Shown: positions 9,855-19,576, counted from the first letter of the stretch. The stretch: 64,000 nucleotides of DNA from Methanobrevibacter ruminantium (GCA_004553595.1 SFKZ01000001.1:310001-374000), one strand, 5' to 3'. The notes: generated from the sequence alone by a model not told the origin. Translations and numbers: made by a program.

Positions 9855-9881
9855 TTTTGAAAATTTCTTGTTTTTTCAAAA
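9855..9881 (+). promoter_or_regulatory. Hairpin in the ilvBN upstream region
   Basis: TTTTGAAAA (9855-9863) and TTTTCAAAA (9873-9881) form a perfect 9-bp stem around a nine-base loop, 61 bases upstream of the ilvB ATG. A TATA-like ATTTATATC lies near 9800, so the hairpin would fall in the ilvBN leader if that box is used. A regulatory role is inferred only from position. The rest of 9669-9942 is AT-rich and must serve both divergent genes. Confidence 0.3.
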
Positions 9882-9942
9882 CAGGATTTCAAAAATTAAA
9901 ATCATGATTATTGAATTTATTAAATGAAAAGGATGGTTGAAA

Positions 9943-11685
9943 ATGAGAGGCGGAGACGCTATTATTAAAGCTTTAATGGATAAAGGTGTTGACACCATTT
10001 TCGGTTACCCTGGAGGTACCGTAATTCCATTTTATGACATGCTATATGATTCAGACTTAAGGCATATACTTGTTAGACATGAACAATGTGCAGCACATGC
10101 TGCAGAAGGTTATGCAAGAGCTTCTGGTAAAGTTGGTGTCTGTTTAGCTACTTCCGGGCCGGGTGCAACCAATTTGGTCACTGGTATTGCAAATGCATAT
10201 ATGGATTCATCTCCACTTATTGCAATTACTGGACAGGTTGTAAGTAATTTAATCGGTAATGATGCATTCCAGGAAGTAGACATTATGGGTATTACAATGC
10301 CTATCACTAAACATTCCTATCAGCCAAAAGACGCAAACGATATTCCAAGCATCATCAATACCAGTTTGGAAATAGCTTCAACTGGCAGATGCGGACCTGT
10401 ATTAATTGATGTTCCTAAGGAAGTGCAAGAGCAAGAATTGGATGATTACGTATTGGGAACAATTCCAACTCCTGGTTATAAACCTACTGTGAAAGGTAAT
10501 TCTAAACAAATTGCAAAAGCTGCTAAAATGCTTCTTGAAGCAGATAAGCCATTCATTTTAGCAGGTGGAGGTACCATATTATCAGGTGCTGATGAGGAAG
10601 TCAAGAAACTTGCTGAATTGATCAATGCTCCTATAGCAACCACATTAATGGGTAAAGGCATTGTTGATGAGAAGGATGACTTGTCCATGGGAATGTTGGG
10701 TATGCATGGAAAGCAAGTGGCTAACCAAAATATCAATAAAACAGATTGCCTTCTTGCAATTGGTTGCAGATTCTCTGACAGAACTACCGGTAAACTGGAT
10801 GAGTTCATACCTAACGCTAAGGTTATCCACATTGACATTGATCCAGCAGAGATTGGTAAGAATGTTGCTGTAGACTTGCCTATTGTAGGTGATGCAAAGA
10901 TTGTATTAAATCAATTGATTAAAGAGCTTGAAGCAAAACCAAGCGATAAGAATGCTTGGTTAAATTCTATTGTAGAATTCAAGAAATCTACAATACCAAG
11001 AGTAAGTTATGATGATATTCCATTAAAACCTCAACAGGTAATCAAGGAAATTGCAAACTCAATCACTGAAGATACCATTGTAACAACTGATGTAGGTCTT
11101 CACCAAATGTGGGCAGCACATTTCTTGGACATTTCAAAACCTCGCAAGTTCATATCTTCAGGTGGTCTTGGAACTATGGGATTCGGTTTCCCAGCAGCTA
11201 TTGGTGCAAAGGTTGCATGTCCTGATGATGCAGTGCTTGCAATTGTAGGTGATGGAGGATTCCTTATGGTTTCCCAAGAATTGGCTACAATCAAGGAGTA
11301 TGACATTCCTGTAGTTATCGCTGTGTTAAACAACAGAAAATTAGGAATGGTTTACCAATGGCAAAACAAGATGTACAATCAAAGATACTCCCAAACCGAT
11401 ATGGGAAGCACTCCTGATTTTGTTAAATTAGCTGAAAGTTATGGTATCAATGCAGTACGGGTTGAAGAAGTTGACAAGACTCAAGAGGTCTTATCCAAAG
11501 CATTGAAAGATAATGAAGCTATTTTAGTAGACATTACTGTTGAGAAGAATGAGTTCATTCCAATGTTCCCACCAGGTGGAGGCATAAATGACCTTCTTGG
11601 TGAGTATAAATATGAAAGTGATGTTGATTATTTAGATGATGAAGAGCTTTCTAAAGATTCTCAATATGCAGAAGGAGGAAAATAG
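9943..11685 (+). CDS. ilvB: Acetolactate synthase large subunit
   Basis: This ThDP- and FAD-type carboligase condenses pyruvate with pyruvate or 2-oxobutyrate, the first common step of branched-chain amino acid synthesis. The N-terminal ThDP-pyrimidine domain carries the catalytic glutamate in HAAEGYARASG. The central domain follows, and the C-terminal pyrophosphate domain has the GDG...NN signature (GDGGFLMVSQELATI to VLNN). I choose ATG at 9943 (580 residues) over TTG at 9937, because GGATGG ends at 9936, directly against the TTG but six bases from the ATG. ilvN begins one base after the stop. Confidence 0.96.
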   Translation: MRGGDAIIKALMDKGVDTIFGYPGGTVIPFYDMLYDSDLRHILVRHEQCAAHAAEGYARASGKVGVCLATSGPGATNLVTGIANAYMDSSPLIAITGQVVSNLIGNDAFQEVDIMGITMPITKHSYQPKDANDIPSIINTSLEIASTGRCGPVLIDVPKEVQEQELDDYVLGTIPTPGYKPTVKGNSKQIAKAAKMLLEADKPFILAGGGTILSGADEEVKKLAELINAPIATTLMGKGIVDEKDDLSMGMLGMHGKQVANQNINKTDCLLAIGCRFSDRTTGKLDEFIPNAKVIHIDIDPAEIGKNVAVDLPIVGDAKIVLNQLIKELEAKPSDKNAWLNSIVEFKKSTIPRVSYDDIPLKPQQVIKEIANSITEDTIVTTDVGLHQMWAAHFLDISKPRKFISSGGLGTMGFGFPAAIGAKVACPDDAVLAIVGDGGFLMVSQELATIKEYDIPVVIAVLNNRKLGMVYQWQNKMYNQRYSQTDMGSTPDFVKLAESYGINAVRVEEVDKTQEVLSKALKDNEAILVDITVEKNEFIPMFPPGGGINDLLGEYKYESDVDYLDDEELSKDSQYAEGGK

Positions 11686-11686
11686 A

Positions 11687-12178
11687 ATGAGCGAAAAATC
11701 TCATGTTATCAGCACTTTAGTTGAACACAAGCCAGGCGTACTTCAAAATGTTGCAGGATTATTGAATAGACGTGGATTCAATATTGACAGCATTACTGTA
11801 GGAACATCTGAAGTTGAAGGCTTGGCTAGAATGGTTTTCGTTGTAAAAGGTGATGAAAAGGTCTTGGAACAGGTCATCAAGCAATTGCACAAGCTTGTTG
11901 ATGTTGTCAAAATCAAGGATCTTGACCCTGATTATGTTTTAAAAAGAGAGCTTTGTTTAGTTAAAGTTAAGACAACTAGGGAAAGATCAAGGTCTGAGAT
12001 TATAGAGTATGCAGATATTTTCAAGGCAAAAATCATTGATGTATGTGATGATTTCATTACAATGGAAGTTACAGGCAATCCTGAAAAGATTGATTCCTTC
12101 TTAAGATTGCTTAAGCCATTCGGAATCAAGAAAATAGCTCGTACTGGACCTACTGCTATTGCAAGAGGTCATCACTAA
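11687..12178 (+). CDS. ilvN: Acetolactate synthase regulatory subunit
   Basis: This 163-residue regulatory subunit activates IlvB and confers valine feedback. An N-terminal ACT domain (VISTLVEHKPGVLQNVAGLL, then NRRGFNIDSITVG) is followed by the C-terminal ALS_ss domain (ELCLVKVKTT to GIKKIARTGPTAIARG). ATG at 11687 has GAAGGAGGAAA just upstream, inside the end of ilvB. The one-base gap implies translational coupling. A longer upstream in-frame reading (from 11636) overlaps ilvB and lacks such a site. A hairpin element begins right after the stop. Confidence 0.96.
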   Translation: MSEKSHVISTLVEHKPGVLQNVAGLLNRRGFNIDSITVGTSEVEGLARMVFVVKGDEKVLEQVIKQLHKLVDVVKIKDLDPDYVLKRELCLVKVKTTRERSRSEIIEYADIFKAKIIDVCDDFITMEVTGNPEKIDSFLRLLKPFGIKKIARTGPTAIARGHH

Positions 12179-12180
12179 TG

Positions 12181-12263
12181 CCCAAGCGTTTTAGCCTTCG
12201 GCTAAAAACCTTGGCCAAAAAATAGTTTAATAGTTGGAGTAAATGCTCCGAACTACTTTTTTT
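12181..12263 (+). terminator. Bipartite hairpin element after ilvN (family copy B)
   Basis: Outer stem CCAAG (12182-12186)/CTTGG (12210-12214); 2x2 internal loop CG/AC; inner stem TTTTAGCC (12189-12196)/GGCTAAAA (12200-12207) with loop TTC. A second hairpin, AGTTGGAG (12232-12239)/CTCCGAACT (12246-12254), runs into seven Ts at 12257-12263. The ilvN stop is two bases upstream. Confidence 0.72.
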
Positions 12264-12443
12264 ATTTTTTTAAAATTAAATCAATAATTTTTAAAAATTA
12301 TTTTATTTTCTATGTTTTTAATGATCTTTTGAAATTATTTTTATTTTAAAACTAGTTTTAGATTATTTTTTAGTTTTTTTTATAAGTTTTTCAAGAATGG
12401 GAATAAATAAACAGTTTGGAAGAGAGCAAACTATTTATTATAA

Positions 12444-13844
12444 CTATTGTGTTTCTATGCTTCCGTATCTATCTTCACATATTCCTTTAAACTTGTGGAT
12501 AAAGAATTTGGCCCAGATGTATCCAACAGTTCCCCCAACGAAACATCCGAATACAACACCTGCATATATTCCAATTAGCCCCCATCCAAATATGAAACAG
12601 AATATGTAAGCGAATACAGTTTCGGCTATAAGTGACCTAAGCACGGTAATGATAAAGGAGTATATTCCTTTTCCCACTCCTTGAAACATCATTGAAGACA
12701 TTATACCGTGAGGAATGGCAAGCACAAATAGGCTTAAAACGCTTATTGCAGTTGCTATCTGTGGTGCAAGGGCCGCACTTGCAGATGTGTAACTGAAAGC
12801 CCCTGCTATTTGATTGGAGAATAATACCATGATAGCCCCAAGTGCAATTGATATGGCAAATCCTATTTTTATTGAGTAGCTATGTCCTGTCTTTAGGTTT
12901 TCATAATTGTGGGCACCATAAGCCACTCCAGTTACTGTAAGCACAGCTGTACCAATACCTATCAATGGAATCATGGTTAGTTGCACAATTCTCATGGATG
13001 CTGTATAAACTGCCACAGCACTTGTTCCTGCTACAATCACGAGCATGGAATTGATTATTATTGCAAGAGCTGAAAAGATCACGTTTTCAAGTGTGGATGG
13101 AATTGCTACCTGAAGGGAGTCTAAAATAATTTTAGTGCTATAATGAAAGTTTTTAGGGCTTAAATCAAGGAATAAATCTTTTTTACCCCATATCCAATAA
13201 CTCATAACTAATACTGATATTGTACATGATATTATGGTTGCCCATGCAGCTCCGGTTATTCCAAAATTCAGATAGTAAATGAATATTGGATCCAATATTA
13301 TATTTAATATGGCTGTTACAGCAATTGCTATGGTTGCTCTTCTCATATCCCCTTCGGACCGGAATATTGCAGATTCCACTCCAGAAAAAACGAATATGAA
13401 AAGGAATCCGAATATGATGTACCCATAATCAAGAGCATATTGAATTGAATCTCCTGCTCCCATAAGTTCGAGAATAGGCACCATTGCACCAATCATGATG
13501 AATGTGAATATTGCACTTACAATAATTGACAGTAAAATTGCATGAAGGCCTGCATTGTTTGCCTCGGAAAAGTCATTTGCACCAATGTAACGTGCAATGA
13601 GTGAATTGGCACCGGCCCCTATACCGTTTCCAAGTCCTACAAGTATGGTGAATAGAGGAGTAATAAATCCTATTGCTGCCAATGCGTCTGCACCAAGGCC
13701 TGCAACCCATATGCTGTCTGCTATGTTATACATCATGATTAAAAGCATTGAGATCATCATGGGGACACTTAGCTTTCTTATAGCCCTTTTAGGGTCCCCA
13801 GTAATCATTTTAATATTATCATTCTTTTCTACATTTTCTGACAT
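12444..13844 (-). CDS. MATE-family multidrug/cation efflux transporter
   Basis: This 466-residue integral membrane protein has about 12 hydrophobic segments arranged as two related halves. Family-like sequence includes AIRKLSVPMMISML near the N-terminus, GLGADALAAIGFITPL and GNGIGAGANSLIARYIGA in the first half. MATE proteins export drugs or toxic cations using Na+ or H+ gradients; the substrate here is unknown. ATG at 13844 follows AAGGGGAAC. It lies 118 bases downstream of a MarR-family gene on the same strand, a classic regulator-pump arrangement, and separates ilvBN from ilvC. Confidence 0.92.
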   Translation of the reverse strand: MSENVEKNDNIKMITGDPKRAIRKLSVPMMISMLLIMMYNIADSIWVAGLGADALAAIGFITPLFTILVGLGNGIGAGANSLIARYIGANDFSEANNAGLHAILLSIIVSAIFTFIMIGAMVPILELMGAGDSIQYALDYGYIIFGFLFIFVFSGVESAIFRSEGDMRRATIAIAVTAILNIILDPIFIYYLNFGITGAAWATIISCTISVLVMSYWIWGKKDLFLDLSPKNFHYSTKIILDSLQVAIPSTLENVIFSALAIIINSMLVIVAGTSAVAVYTASMRIVQLTMIPLIGIGTAVLTVTGVAYGAHNYENLKTGHSYSIKIGFAISIALGAIMVLFSNQIAGAFSYTSASAALAPQIATAISVLSLFVLAIPHGIMSSMMFQGVGKGIYSFIITVLRSLIAETVFAYIFCFIFGWGLIGIYAGVVFGCFVGGTVGYIWAKFFIHKFKGICEDRYGSIETQ

Positions 13845-13962
13845 AATGTTCCCCTTACAAATTTTTATATCTTCTTATTTTCTAATTCTATTTATTCTTA
13901 ATGATCTTTAATTTTTATGTAGTTATTAATTCACTGATTAGAGATATTTCAACTCTTTTGGC

Positions 13963-14439
13963 TTACTTGCTGTTTTTTATTTCCATATTCAAAGATATTG
14001 TTTTTATAGCAGTATCCTTCAAAAACTCTTGCAATACCCTTTTTTCTTCATCATCCACTTCCTTGAATATCTCATTTTCCCAATCATCTAGAATTTTCAA
14101 TGATTCTTCAATCACATATTCTCCTTTTGAGGTTAAAGAAATTTTATTTTGACGTCTGTTGTTTTCATCAATTTCCTTTACAATAAGTTCCTTGTCTTCT
14201 AATTTTCTTAAGGATCTTGCTACGGAACCTTTATCGACATTGCATCTTTTAGCTATTTCGTCTTGGTTTATTCCGTTGGAGCATTTTATTTCAAATAGTG
14301 TATGTAATTGTGAAGCGTTTATGTTCAAATCTTCTAGGCGGTGATTCAAATAAAAGATATGGCCTCTTGCAATTATTGTAATGAGCTTTCCAAGTGGAAA
14401 TTCCAACGCATTCTTTTCTTTAAATTTTTCCAAAGACAT
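13963..14439 (-). CDS. MarR-family transcriptional regulator
   Basis: This 158-residue winged-helix regulator probably controls itself and the adjacent MATE pump. The core LHTLFEIKCSNGINQDEIAK, then KGSVARSLRKLEDKELIVKE is the helix-turn-helix and recognition helix, and DENNRRQNKISLTSKG is the wing. I place the start at the ATG at 14439 (MSLEKFKEKNALEF) because GGGAGAGA lies just upstream; an in-frame extension to 14583 is Lys/Asn/Ile-rich and not family-like. A long imperfect palindrome abuts the probable TATA box. Confidence 0.88.
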   Translation of the reverse strand: MSLEKFKEKNALEFPLGKLITIIARGHIFYLNHRLEDLNINASQLHTLFEIKCSNGINQDEIAKRCNVDKGSVARSLRKLEDKELIVKEIDENNRRQNKISLTSKGEYVIEESLKILDDWENEIFKEVDDEEKRVLQEFLKDTAIKTISLNMEIKNSK

Positions 14440-14551
14440 ATTCTCTCCCAATTCCTTTTGAGAATCATTTATCTTTTTTTTCTGTTTTTTAATAGGTTTT
14501 TTAATATTAAAATCAATAAGCATTTTTATATTATGGATTTCATGGTATATA

Positions 14552-14588
14552 AACTGTTGCATTAACAACAATTGTATATGCAATAGTT
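14552..14588 (-). promoter_or_regulatory. Candidate MarR operator beside the marR TATA box
   Basis: AACTGTTGCAT (14552-14562) and ATGCAATAGTT (14578-14588) form an 11-base inverted repeat with one mismatch and a 15-base spacer. Within it TTGTATATGCAA (14572-14583) is itself a near-palindrome. On the minus strand the probable TATA box (TTTATATA, complement of 14546-14553) touches its edge. Position and symmetry suggest autoregulation. The rest of the gap to ilvC (14589-14868) is AT-rich, with no other clear signal apart from an ilvC ribosome site (TAGGAG near 14855). Confidence 0.5.
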
Positions 14589-14868
14589 AAATTATTTAAG
14601 TTAAATAATTCTTTAATTTCATTAATGATTTCCTTCAATTCCCATTATTTCTAAAATCTTCATTGAAAAACTCTTATAAAATTCCAATTTAATAAGTTTT
14701 ATAAACTATTAAATTAAATATATTAATGTTATATTTAATACTAAAATTAGTAAATATTTCAATAAACTAATTTCTCTATTGAATATATTGATTTATTGTT
14801 TTAAAATTACGATAAATCATTGCTATTAATTTTATAAAATTATTAAAAAACTTATAGGAGTCTTAAAA

Positions 14869-15864
14869 ATGAAAATGTATTATGATGACGATGTTGACGC
14901 AGAAGTCGTTGCAGACAAAACCATTGCTGTAATCGGTTACGGAAGTCAAGGACGTGGTCAATCTAGAAACATGGCTGACAGTGGATTAAATGTAATTGTC
15001 GGTCTTAGAGAAGGAGGTTCATCCTGGCAAAAAGCTGTTGATGATGGAATGAATGTAAAAACTATTGAAGAAGCTGCTGAAGCTGCAGACATTATTCACA
15101 TCTTATTACCAGATGAAACCCAAGAAAAAGTTTACAAAGAACAAATCGCTCCTTATGTTGAAGCTGGAAACACTATTTCATTCTCTCACGGTTACAACAT
15201 TCACTTTGGATTAATCCAACCTGGAGAAGACGTAAACATTGTAATGTTTGCACCTAAAGGGCCTGGATCTAGAGTAAGAACCACCTACTTAGACGGTTTC
15301 GGTATTCCTGGTTTAGTAGCTATTGAACAAGATGCTACCGGTGACGCATTGCAAATTGCATTAGGTATGGCAAAAGCTGTTGGTCTTACCAGAGCAGGTG
15401 TAATTGAAACCACCTTCCAAGAAGAAACTGAAACTGACTTGTTCGGTGAACAAGCGGTATTATGCGGTGGACTCAGTGCACTTATAAAAGCAGGATTTGA
15501 AACTTTAGTGGAAGCAGGTTACCAACCTGAAATCGCTTACTTTGAAACCTGTCATGAAGTAAAACTCATTGTAGATGACATCTACGAAAACGGTATGGCT
15601 GGAATGTGGCATGATGTAAGTAACACTGCTGAATACGGTGGATTAACCAGAGGTGACAGAATTATCACTGATGCTACTAAAGCTGAAATGAAAGCAATCT
15701 TAACTGAAATCCAAGATGGAACATTCAAAAAACAATTTGAGGATGAAAACGCAACTGATGCAGCAAACTTAAAAGAAATGAGAGCTGCTGAAGAAAGAGA
15801 AGACATCGAAGTTGTCGGTAAAAGATTAAGAATTGCTTGTGGATTACAAAAAGAAGACGAATAA
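14869..15864 (+). CDS. ilvC: Ketol-acid reductoisomerase
   Basis: This 331-residue class I enzyme isomerises and reduces acetolactate or acetohydroxybutyrate with NAD(P)H, the step after IlvBN. The N-terminal Rossmann domain shows [17 protein letters not shown], and [11 protein letters not shown] marks the active-site end of that domain. The C-terminal knotted domain carries the metal-binding acids ([18 protein letters not shown] and [13 protein letters not shown]). Codon usage is strongly biased, fitting high expression. In many methanogens it directly follows ilvN; here the efflux pair lies between. Confidence 0.97.
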   Translation: MKMYYDDDVDAEVVADKTIAVIGYGSQGRGQSRNMADSGLNVIVGLREGGSSWQKAVDDGMNVKTIEEAAEAADIIHILLPDETQEKVYKEQIAPYVEAGNTISFSHGYNIHFGLIQPGEDVNIVMFAPKGPGSRVRTTYLDGFGIPGLVAIEQDATGDALQIALGMAKAVGLTRAGVIETTFQEETETDLFGEQAVLCGGLSALIKAGFETLVEAGYQPEIAYFETCHEVKLIVDDIYENGMAGMWHDVSNTAEYGGLTRGDRIITDATKAEMKAILTEIQDGTFKKQFEDENATDAANLKEMRAAEEREDIEVVGKRLRIACGLQKEDE

Positions 15865-16075
15865 TTTCTCTTCTTTATTTTTTTCTTTTTAACTACTTTT
15901 AACTATTTTTATTATTTTTACAATATTTTTATCTATTTTTGATTGTTTTCAAACTTTTAAAAACTTCCTGCTTTTTAAATATTTATATAAAAGTTTTTAA
16001 ACTATGCCAAATATATCTAAATTAACTAAAGATTAGTCTAGATTTTTTTAATTTAATTCTAAATTTGTGATTAAA

Positions 16076-17077
16076 ATGGTATATGTAGGTATGGATCATG
16101 GAACTACCGGTATTTCATTTGCTATAATGAATGAGAGCCAAGTTCTTGATGTTTTTAAGATATCTCGTGAAGATAGTAAGGCTGGAAAAGTGTCAGCTAT
16201 TGAAGAATTGTCCAAGCGTGTAGATTTGGATGATATTGAATTAATGATTATCACTTATGCAATGGGAGATGGAATCAGCACCATTCTTCCAATGGAAAGG
16301 GTTGAAAACAGAGGAATCCTTTCAATTGGAGGTGCAGGTAAGGTAACTGGTGGAGGAACATCCGTGTATTCAGAAATTGAAAATGCCAATTTGCCTGTAT
16401 TGATGATTCCAGGAATCCATAAGAATTGCGAGTGGCTAGGCCCATTATTCAGAGCAGCCTATTCCCATCATGCAAGCCCTGAAAAAATAAGCATTGTCTA
16501 CAACGCTTATCTTGAAACCAATTGGGAAAACATGATTGTAGCAGACATCAGTTCCAATAGTGTTGACTTGCTTGTTGAGGATGGCATAATCAAGGGAGCT
16601 ATTGATGCATGTTGCGGTGCTATGGGAGTTGTTCATGGACCTCTCGATTTAGAAATGATTAGAGATATTGATGATGGAAAACGCACTGCAAACGAATGCT
16701 TCTCACACGCTGGCGCTATAAAGATAGCTGGAATTGACAATAAGGTTGCTTTCATGAAGGATGAGCTTTTAAACAATTACAGAAATGGTGATGAGAAAGC
16801 AAAGCTTGCTATTGACACCATGATAATGACTGTAGCTATGGAGATTGCAGGATTGATTGCAGTAAGCAAAAATGAGATTGAGGGAATTGTTCTTACAGGG
16901 TCCATGGGTTCAATGAAAGATCCTGTAGATTTTGAAAAAGAGTTGAACAAGTACTTCAAGAACAAGTACCAAACCAAGATCATTTCAAGTGAATCCGGAG
17001 CTATTGGTGCAGCACAAATAGCAAGGGATATTGCTCATGGAAAAAGAGAAATCATGGGTATAAAAGTTGAGCTTTAA
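16076..17077 (+). CDS. Methanogenesis marker protein 12 (ASKHA-fold)
   Basis: The product (333 residues) matches the methanogenesis marker 12 family, restricted to methane-metabolising archaea. The N-terminal MVYVGMDHGTTGISFAI resembles the phosphate-1 loop of the actin/sugar-kinase fold. The middle contains SIGGAGKVTGGGTSVYSE, MIPGIHKNCEWLGPLF and DACCGAMGVVHGPLD, and the C-terminal IVLTGSMGS resembles an adenosine loop. The biochemical role is unknown; an ATP-dependent function is inferred from the fold. GTG at 16067 is an alternative start three codons upstream; neither start has a strong ribosome site. A TATA-like TTTATATAA lies near 15980. Confidence 0.85.
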   Translation: MVYVGMDHGTTGISFAIMNESQVLDVFKISREDSKAGKVSAIEELSKRVDLDDIELMIITYAMGDGISTILPMERVENRGILSIGGAGKVTGGGTSVYSEIENANLPVLMIPGIHKNCEWLGPLFRAAYSHHASPEKISIVYNAYLETNWENMIVADISSNSVDLLVEDGIIKGAIDACCGAMGVVHGPLDLEMIRDIDDGKRTANECFSHAGAIKIAGIDNKVAFMKDELLNNYRNGDEKAKLAIDTMIMTVAMEIAGLIAVSKNEIEGIVLTGSMGSMKDPVDFEKELNKYFKNKYQTKIISSESGAIGAAQIARDIAHGKREIMGIKVEL

Positions 17078-17365
17078 TTGTATACAAATTATATACCATA
17101 TATTTTTTTTAAATTATTTTTTCCTTATTTTTCAATTTTTCATTTTTTTTTTAAAAAAGAGTTTAAAATTTTTATTTTATTAAAAAACTTATTATTTTCC
17201 TTTTTTTATCTAAAATTTTTTCTACAATAGAAAATTAAAAATAGCTATTTTCTAATAAGGATATAATAATTTTTAAAATGAGCATATAATAAAATTTTGA
17301 AATAAATAAAAAATAAAAATAGTAAAATTTAGAGAATATTCTCTAACTTTTTTTTTTAAAGTTGA

Positions 17366-18190
17366 TTAAAGTATTAAACTACCAATCAACACTATTATTC
17401 CTACAATCCAACAGTAGTATGCGAATATGTCCAAGCTTTTTTCTCTAACGATCTTGAGCAATACGCTTATAGCTAAGTATCCTGAAATAACTGCAACTAC
17501 AAATCCTGCAATGCAAGCACCTATTTCAACACTTCCTCCGCTTAAATCCTTAAGTTGGAAAACCGCTGCACCTAAGATTGCTGGAATTGATAAGATGAAA
17601 CTGAATTTTGCAGCAAATTCCTTATCCAATCCTGCAAACAATCCAGTAGCTATTGTAGTACCTGAACGGGAAAGTCCTGGCAATACAGCTAATGCTTGTC
17701 CGCATCCTATGATGAGAGCTTCTTTAATGGTAAGGTTTCTAACATCTATTCTGCCGCTGTTCATTCTTTGGGATACATATAAAAGACAACCGGTTACTAA
17801 AAGTAGGAATGCAGGTATAGTCAATCCCTGAAACATTGATTCGATTGAATCGTTAAAGAGTGCTCCTACAACACCTACAGGTATGGTAGCCAATATTGTA
17901 AGCCAAGACAATTTCTTGTAAGGGTCTTTTTTGATTTCTTCAATGAAATTTCCATTCTTTAAATCAACAAGACTTAATAGGAATCCTTTAATCATATTTA
18001 CAATATCATTAAAGAAATACACTATTACAGCTACAAGGGTTCCTACATGCATCAATACATCAAAAGCAAGCCCTACATCGCTCACCCCTAGTGCTTGTTG
18101 GGCAAAGATCAAATGAGCAGAACTGCTAACAGGCAGAAATTCAGTTAATCCTTGGACAAGTCCAATGATTATTGCTTGAAAAATATCCAT
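17366..18190 (-). CDS. uppP: Undecaprenyl-diphosphatase family protein (UppP/BacA)
   Basis: This 274-residue polytopic membrane protein has about eight hydrophobic segments. The family signatures are present: GLTEFLPVSSSAHL near the N-terminus and PGLSRSGTT in the second half, carrying the catalytic Glu, Ser and Arg. UppP dephosphorylates polyprenyl diphosphate lipid carriers; here it would recycle the carrier for pseudomurein or glycan export, linking it to the Mur-type ligases at 32-36 kb. ATG at 18190 follows GAGGTGA. Confidence 0.94.
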   Translation of the reverse strand: MDIFQAIIIGLVQGLTEFLPVSSSAHLIFAQQALGVSDVGLAFDVLMHVGTLVAVIVYFFNDIVNMIKGFLLSLVDLKNGNFIEEIKKDPYKKLSWLTILATIPVGVVGALFNDSIESMFQGLTIPAFLLLVTGCLLYVSQRMNSGRIDVRNLTIKEALIIGCGQALAVLPGLSRSGTTIATGLFAGLDKEFAAKFSFILSIPAILGAAVFQLKDLSGGSVEIGACIAGFVVAVISGYLAISVLLKIVREKSLDIFAYYCWIVGIIVLIGSLIL

Positions 18191-18271
18191 TATTTCACCT
18201 CGTTTATTTTTTATAGTTTTTTAAATCAGTTAAGTTTTAAGAAGTTTTAAAAAAATTTAATTAACTCATGT

Positions 18272-19195
18272 CTATTCGACATAAGTTAACCAATTATGAA
18301 TGTCTTCAGATTTTCCATATACTGCATCGAAGTATTTTTCTTGTAATTCTTTAGTTACAGGGCCTCTTGATCCAATACCAATTTGTCTGTTGTCAATTGC
18401 ACGGATTGGAGTAACTTCTGCTGCACTTCCAGTGAAGAACACTTCGTCAGCTAAGTATAATCTTTCTCTTGAGATGGTTTCTTCAGAAACTTCATATCCT
18501 AAGTCTTTTGCAATGGTCATGATACTGTCTCTGGTAATTCCTCTAAGGATGGAGGAACCTAAATCTGGAGTGATGATTTTACCATTTTCTACGATGAAAA
18601 TGTTTTCTCCACTACCTTCTGCAACATGTCCGTGATAATCTAATTGAATAGCTTCATCGTATCCATGTTCTCCTGCTTCCAAGTTAGCAAGCTGGGAGTT
18701 CATGTAGTTAGCTGCAGCTTTTGCAAGTACAGGTAAGGTACCTGGTGCTGGTTTTCTCCAAGTGGAAATGCCGATGTTTGCACCTTGTTCCATTTCCTCT
18801 TCTCCAATGTATGCTCCCCATTCCCATACAGCAATGGTTGTATTTACAGGACAGTTTAATGGGTTTACACCTAATTCACCAAATCCTCTGTAGGTAATTG
18901 GTCTGATGTAACAGCTTTTTAAGTTGTTTTCCTTAATGGTTTCTATGATTGCATCACAGATTTCTTCTTGAGTAAATGGAATTTCCATTTTGTAAATTTT
19001 AGCGGAATCAAATAATCTTTGTACGTGTTCTTTTAAACGGAATACAGCAGGTCCATTTTCAGTTTCATAACATCTTATACCTTCGAATACTGCAGTCCCA
19101 TAGTGGACTACGTGGGAGAGAACGCTGATTTTAGCATCTTTTAATGCTACAAATTCTCCATCCATCCAAACTTTTAAATTTTCATCAAATGCCAT
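18272..19195 (-). CDS. ilvE: Branched-chain amino acid aminotransferase
   Basis: This 307-residue fold-type IV PLP enzyme transfers the amino group from glutamate to the keto acids of valine, leucine and isoleucine. The PLP lysine lies in [14 protein letters not shown]. It is followed by [20 protein letters not shown] and [14 protein letters not shown], the family signature. ATG at 19195 follows AGGTGAAA. It completes the window's branched-chain set (ilvB, N, C, E); ilvD is not here. Confidence 0.96.
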   Translation of the reverse strand: MAFDENLKVWMDGEFVALKDAKISVLSHVVHYGTAVFEGIRCYETENGPAVFRLKEHVQRLFDSAKIYKMEIPFTQEEICDAIIETIKENNLKSCYIRPITYRGFGELGVNPLNCPVNTTIAVWEWGAYIGEEEMEQGANIGISTWRKPAPGTLPVLAKAAANYMNSQLANLEAGEHGYDEAIQLDYHGHVAEGSGENIFIVENGKIITPDLGSSILRGITRDSIMTIAKDLGYEVSEETISRERLYLADEVFFTGSAAEVTPIRAIDNRQIGIGSRGPVTKELQEKYFDAVYGKSEDIHNWLTYVE

Positions 19196-19465
19196 TTTTT
19201 CACCTTTTGTTTTTTAAAAGTATTTATTCAATGTCAAATTTTGTGTTAATGTAGTTAATTTAAGGGATTGTTTTATTTAATCAGCTATTTGGCCGATTAA
19301 TAGTTTTTAAAAAATAATTCCTTTATTAGTTATTTATTTCTTATATTTTAAATATATTGCTTATTATAAAGATTTTCCATAAGATATTTTTGTTTTTTAT
19401 TCATTTTTCGCTTATTTTTTCAAAATTCATTAATGATTTTTATTTCAAATCTTTTCCATCGAAAG

Positions 19466-19474
19466 TTTTAAATA
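19466..19474 (+). promoter_or_regulatory. TATA box for the first tRNA-Val
   Basis: TTTTAAATA, preceded by a purine-rich GAAAG that could serve as BRE, is centred about 34 bases before the tRNA 5' end. With archaeal spacing, transcription would start about 8 bases before the tRNA. No equally good box precedes the second copy. Confidence 0.45.
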
Positions 19475-19503
19475 AGATGTTAACAATACTTATTATGTAG
19501 TAT

Positions 19504-19575
19504 GGTTCCGTGGTCTAGGGGTATGATATCTCGCTTACAACGAGAGGATCACGAGTTCGAATCTCGTCGGAACCA
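19504..19575 (+). tRNA. tRNA-Val (anticodon UAC), copy 1
   Basis: A complete cloverleaf: acceptor GGTTCCG/CGGAACC with discriminator A, a short D arm containing the GG pair, anticodon stem TCTCG/CGAGA with loop CTTACAA (anticodon TAC), variable loop GGATC, and T arm ACGAG-TTCGAAT-CTCGT. CCA is not encoded. No intron. A hairpin element starts right after it. Confidence 0.96.
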
Positions 19576-19576
19576 C

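Noticed and set aside
12397-12609. 70-codon plus-strand frame at the 3' end of the MATE gene
   Set aside because: It overlaps the MATE coding region in antisense and has no recognisable features.
13963-14583. Longer MarR product starting at 14583
   Set aside because: The extra 48 residues are not family-like and would overlap the promoter and palindrome; the internal ATG has a good ribosome site.
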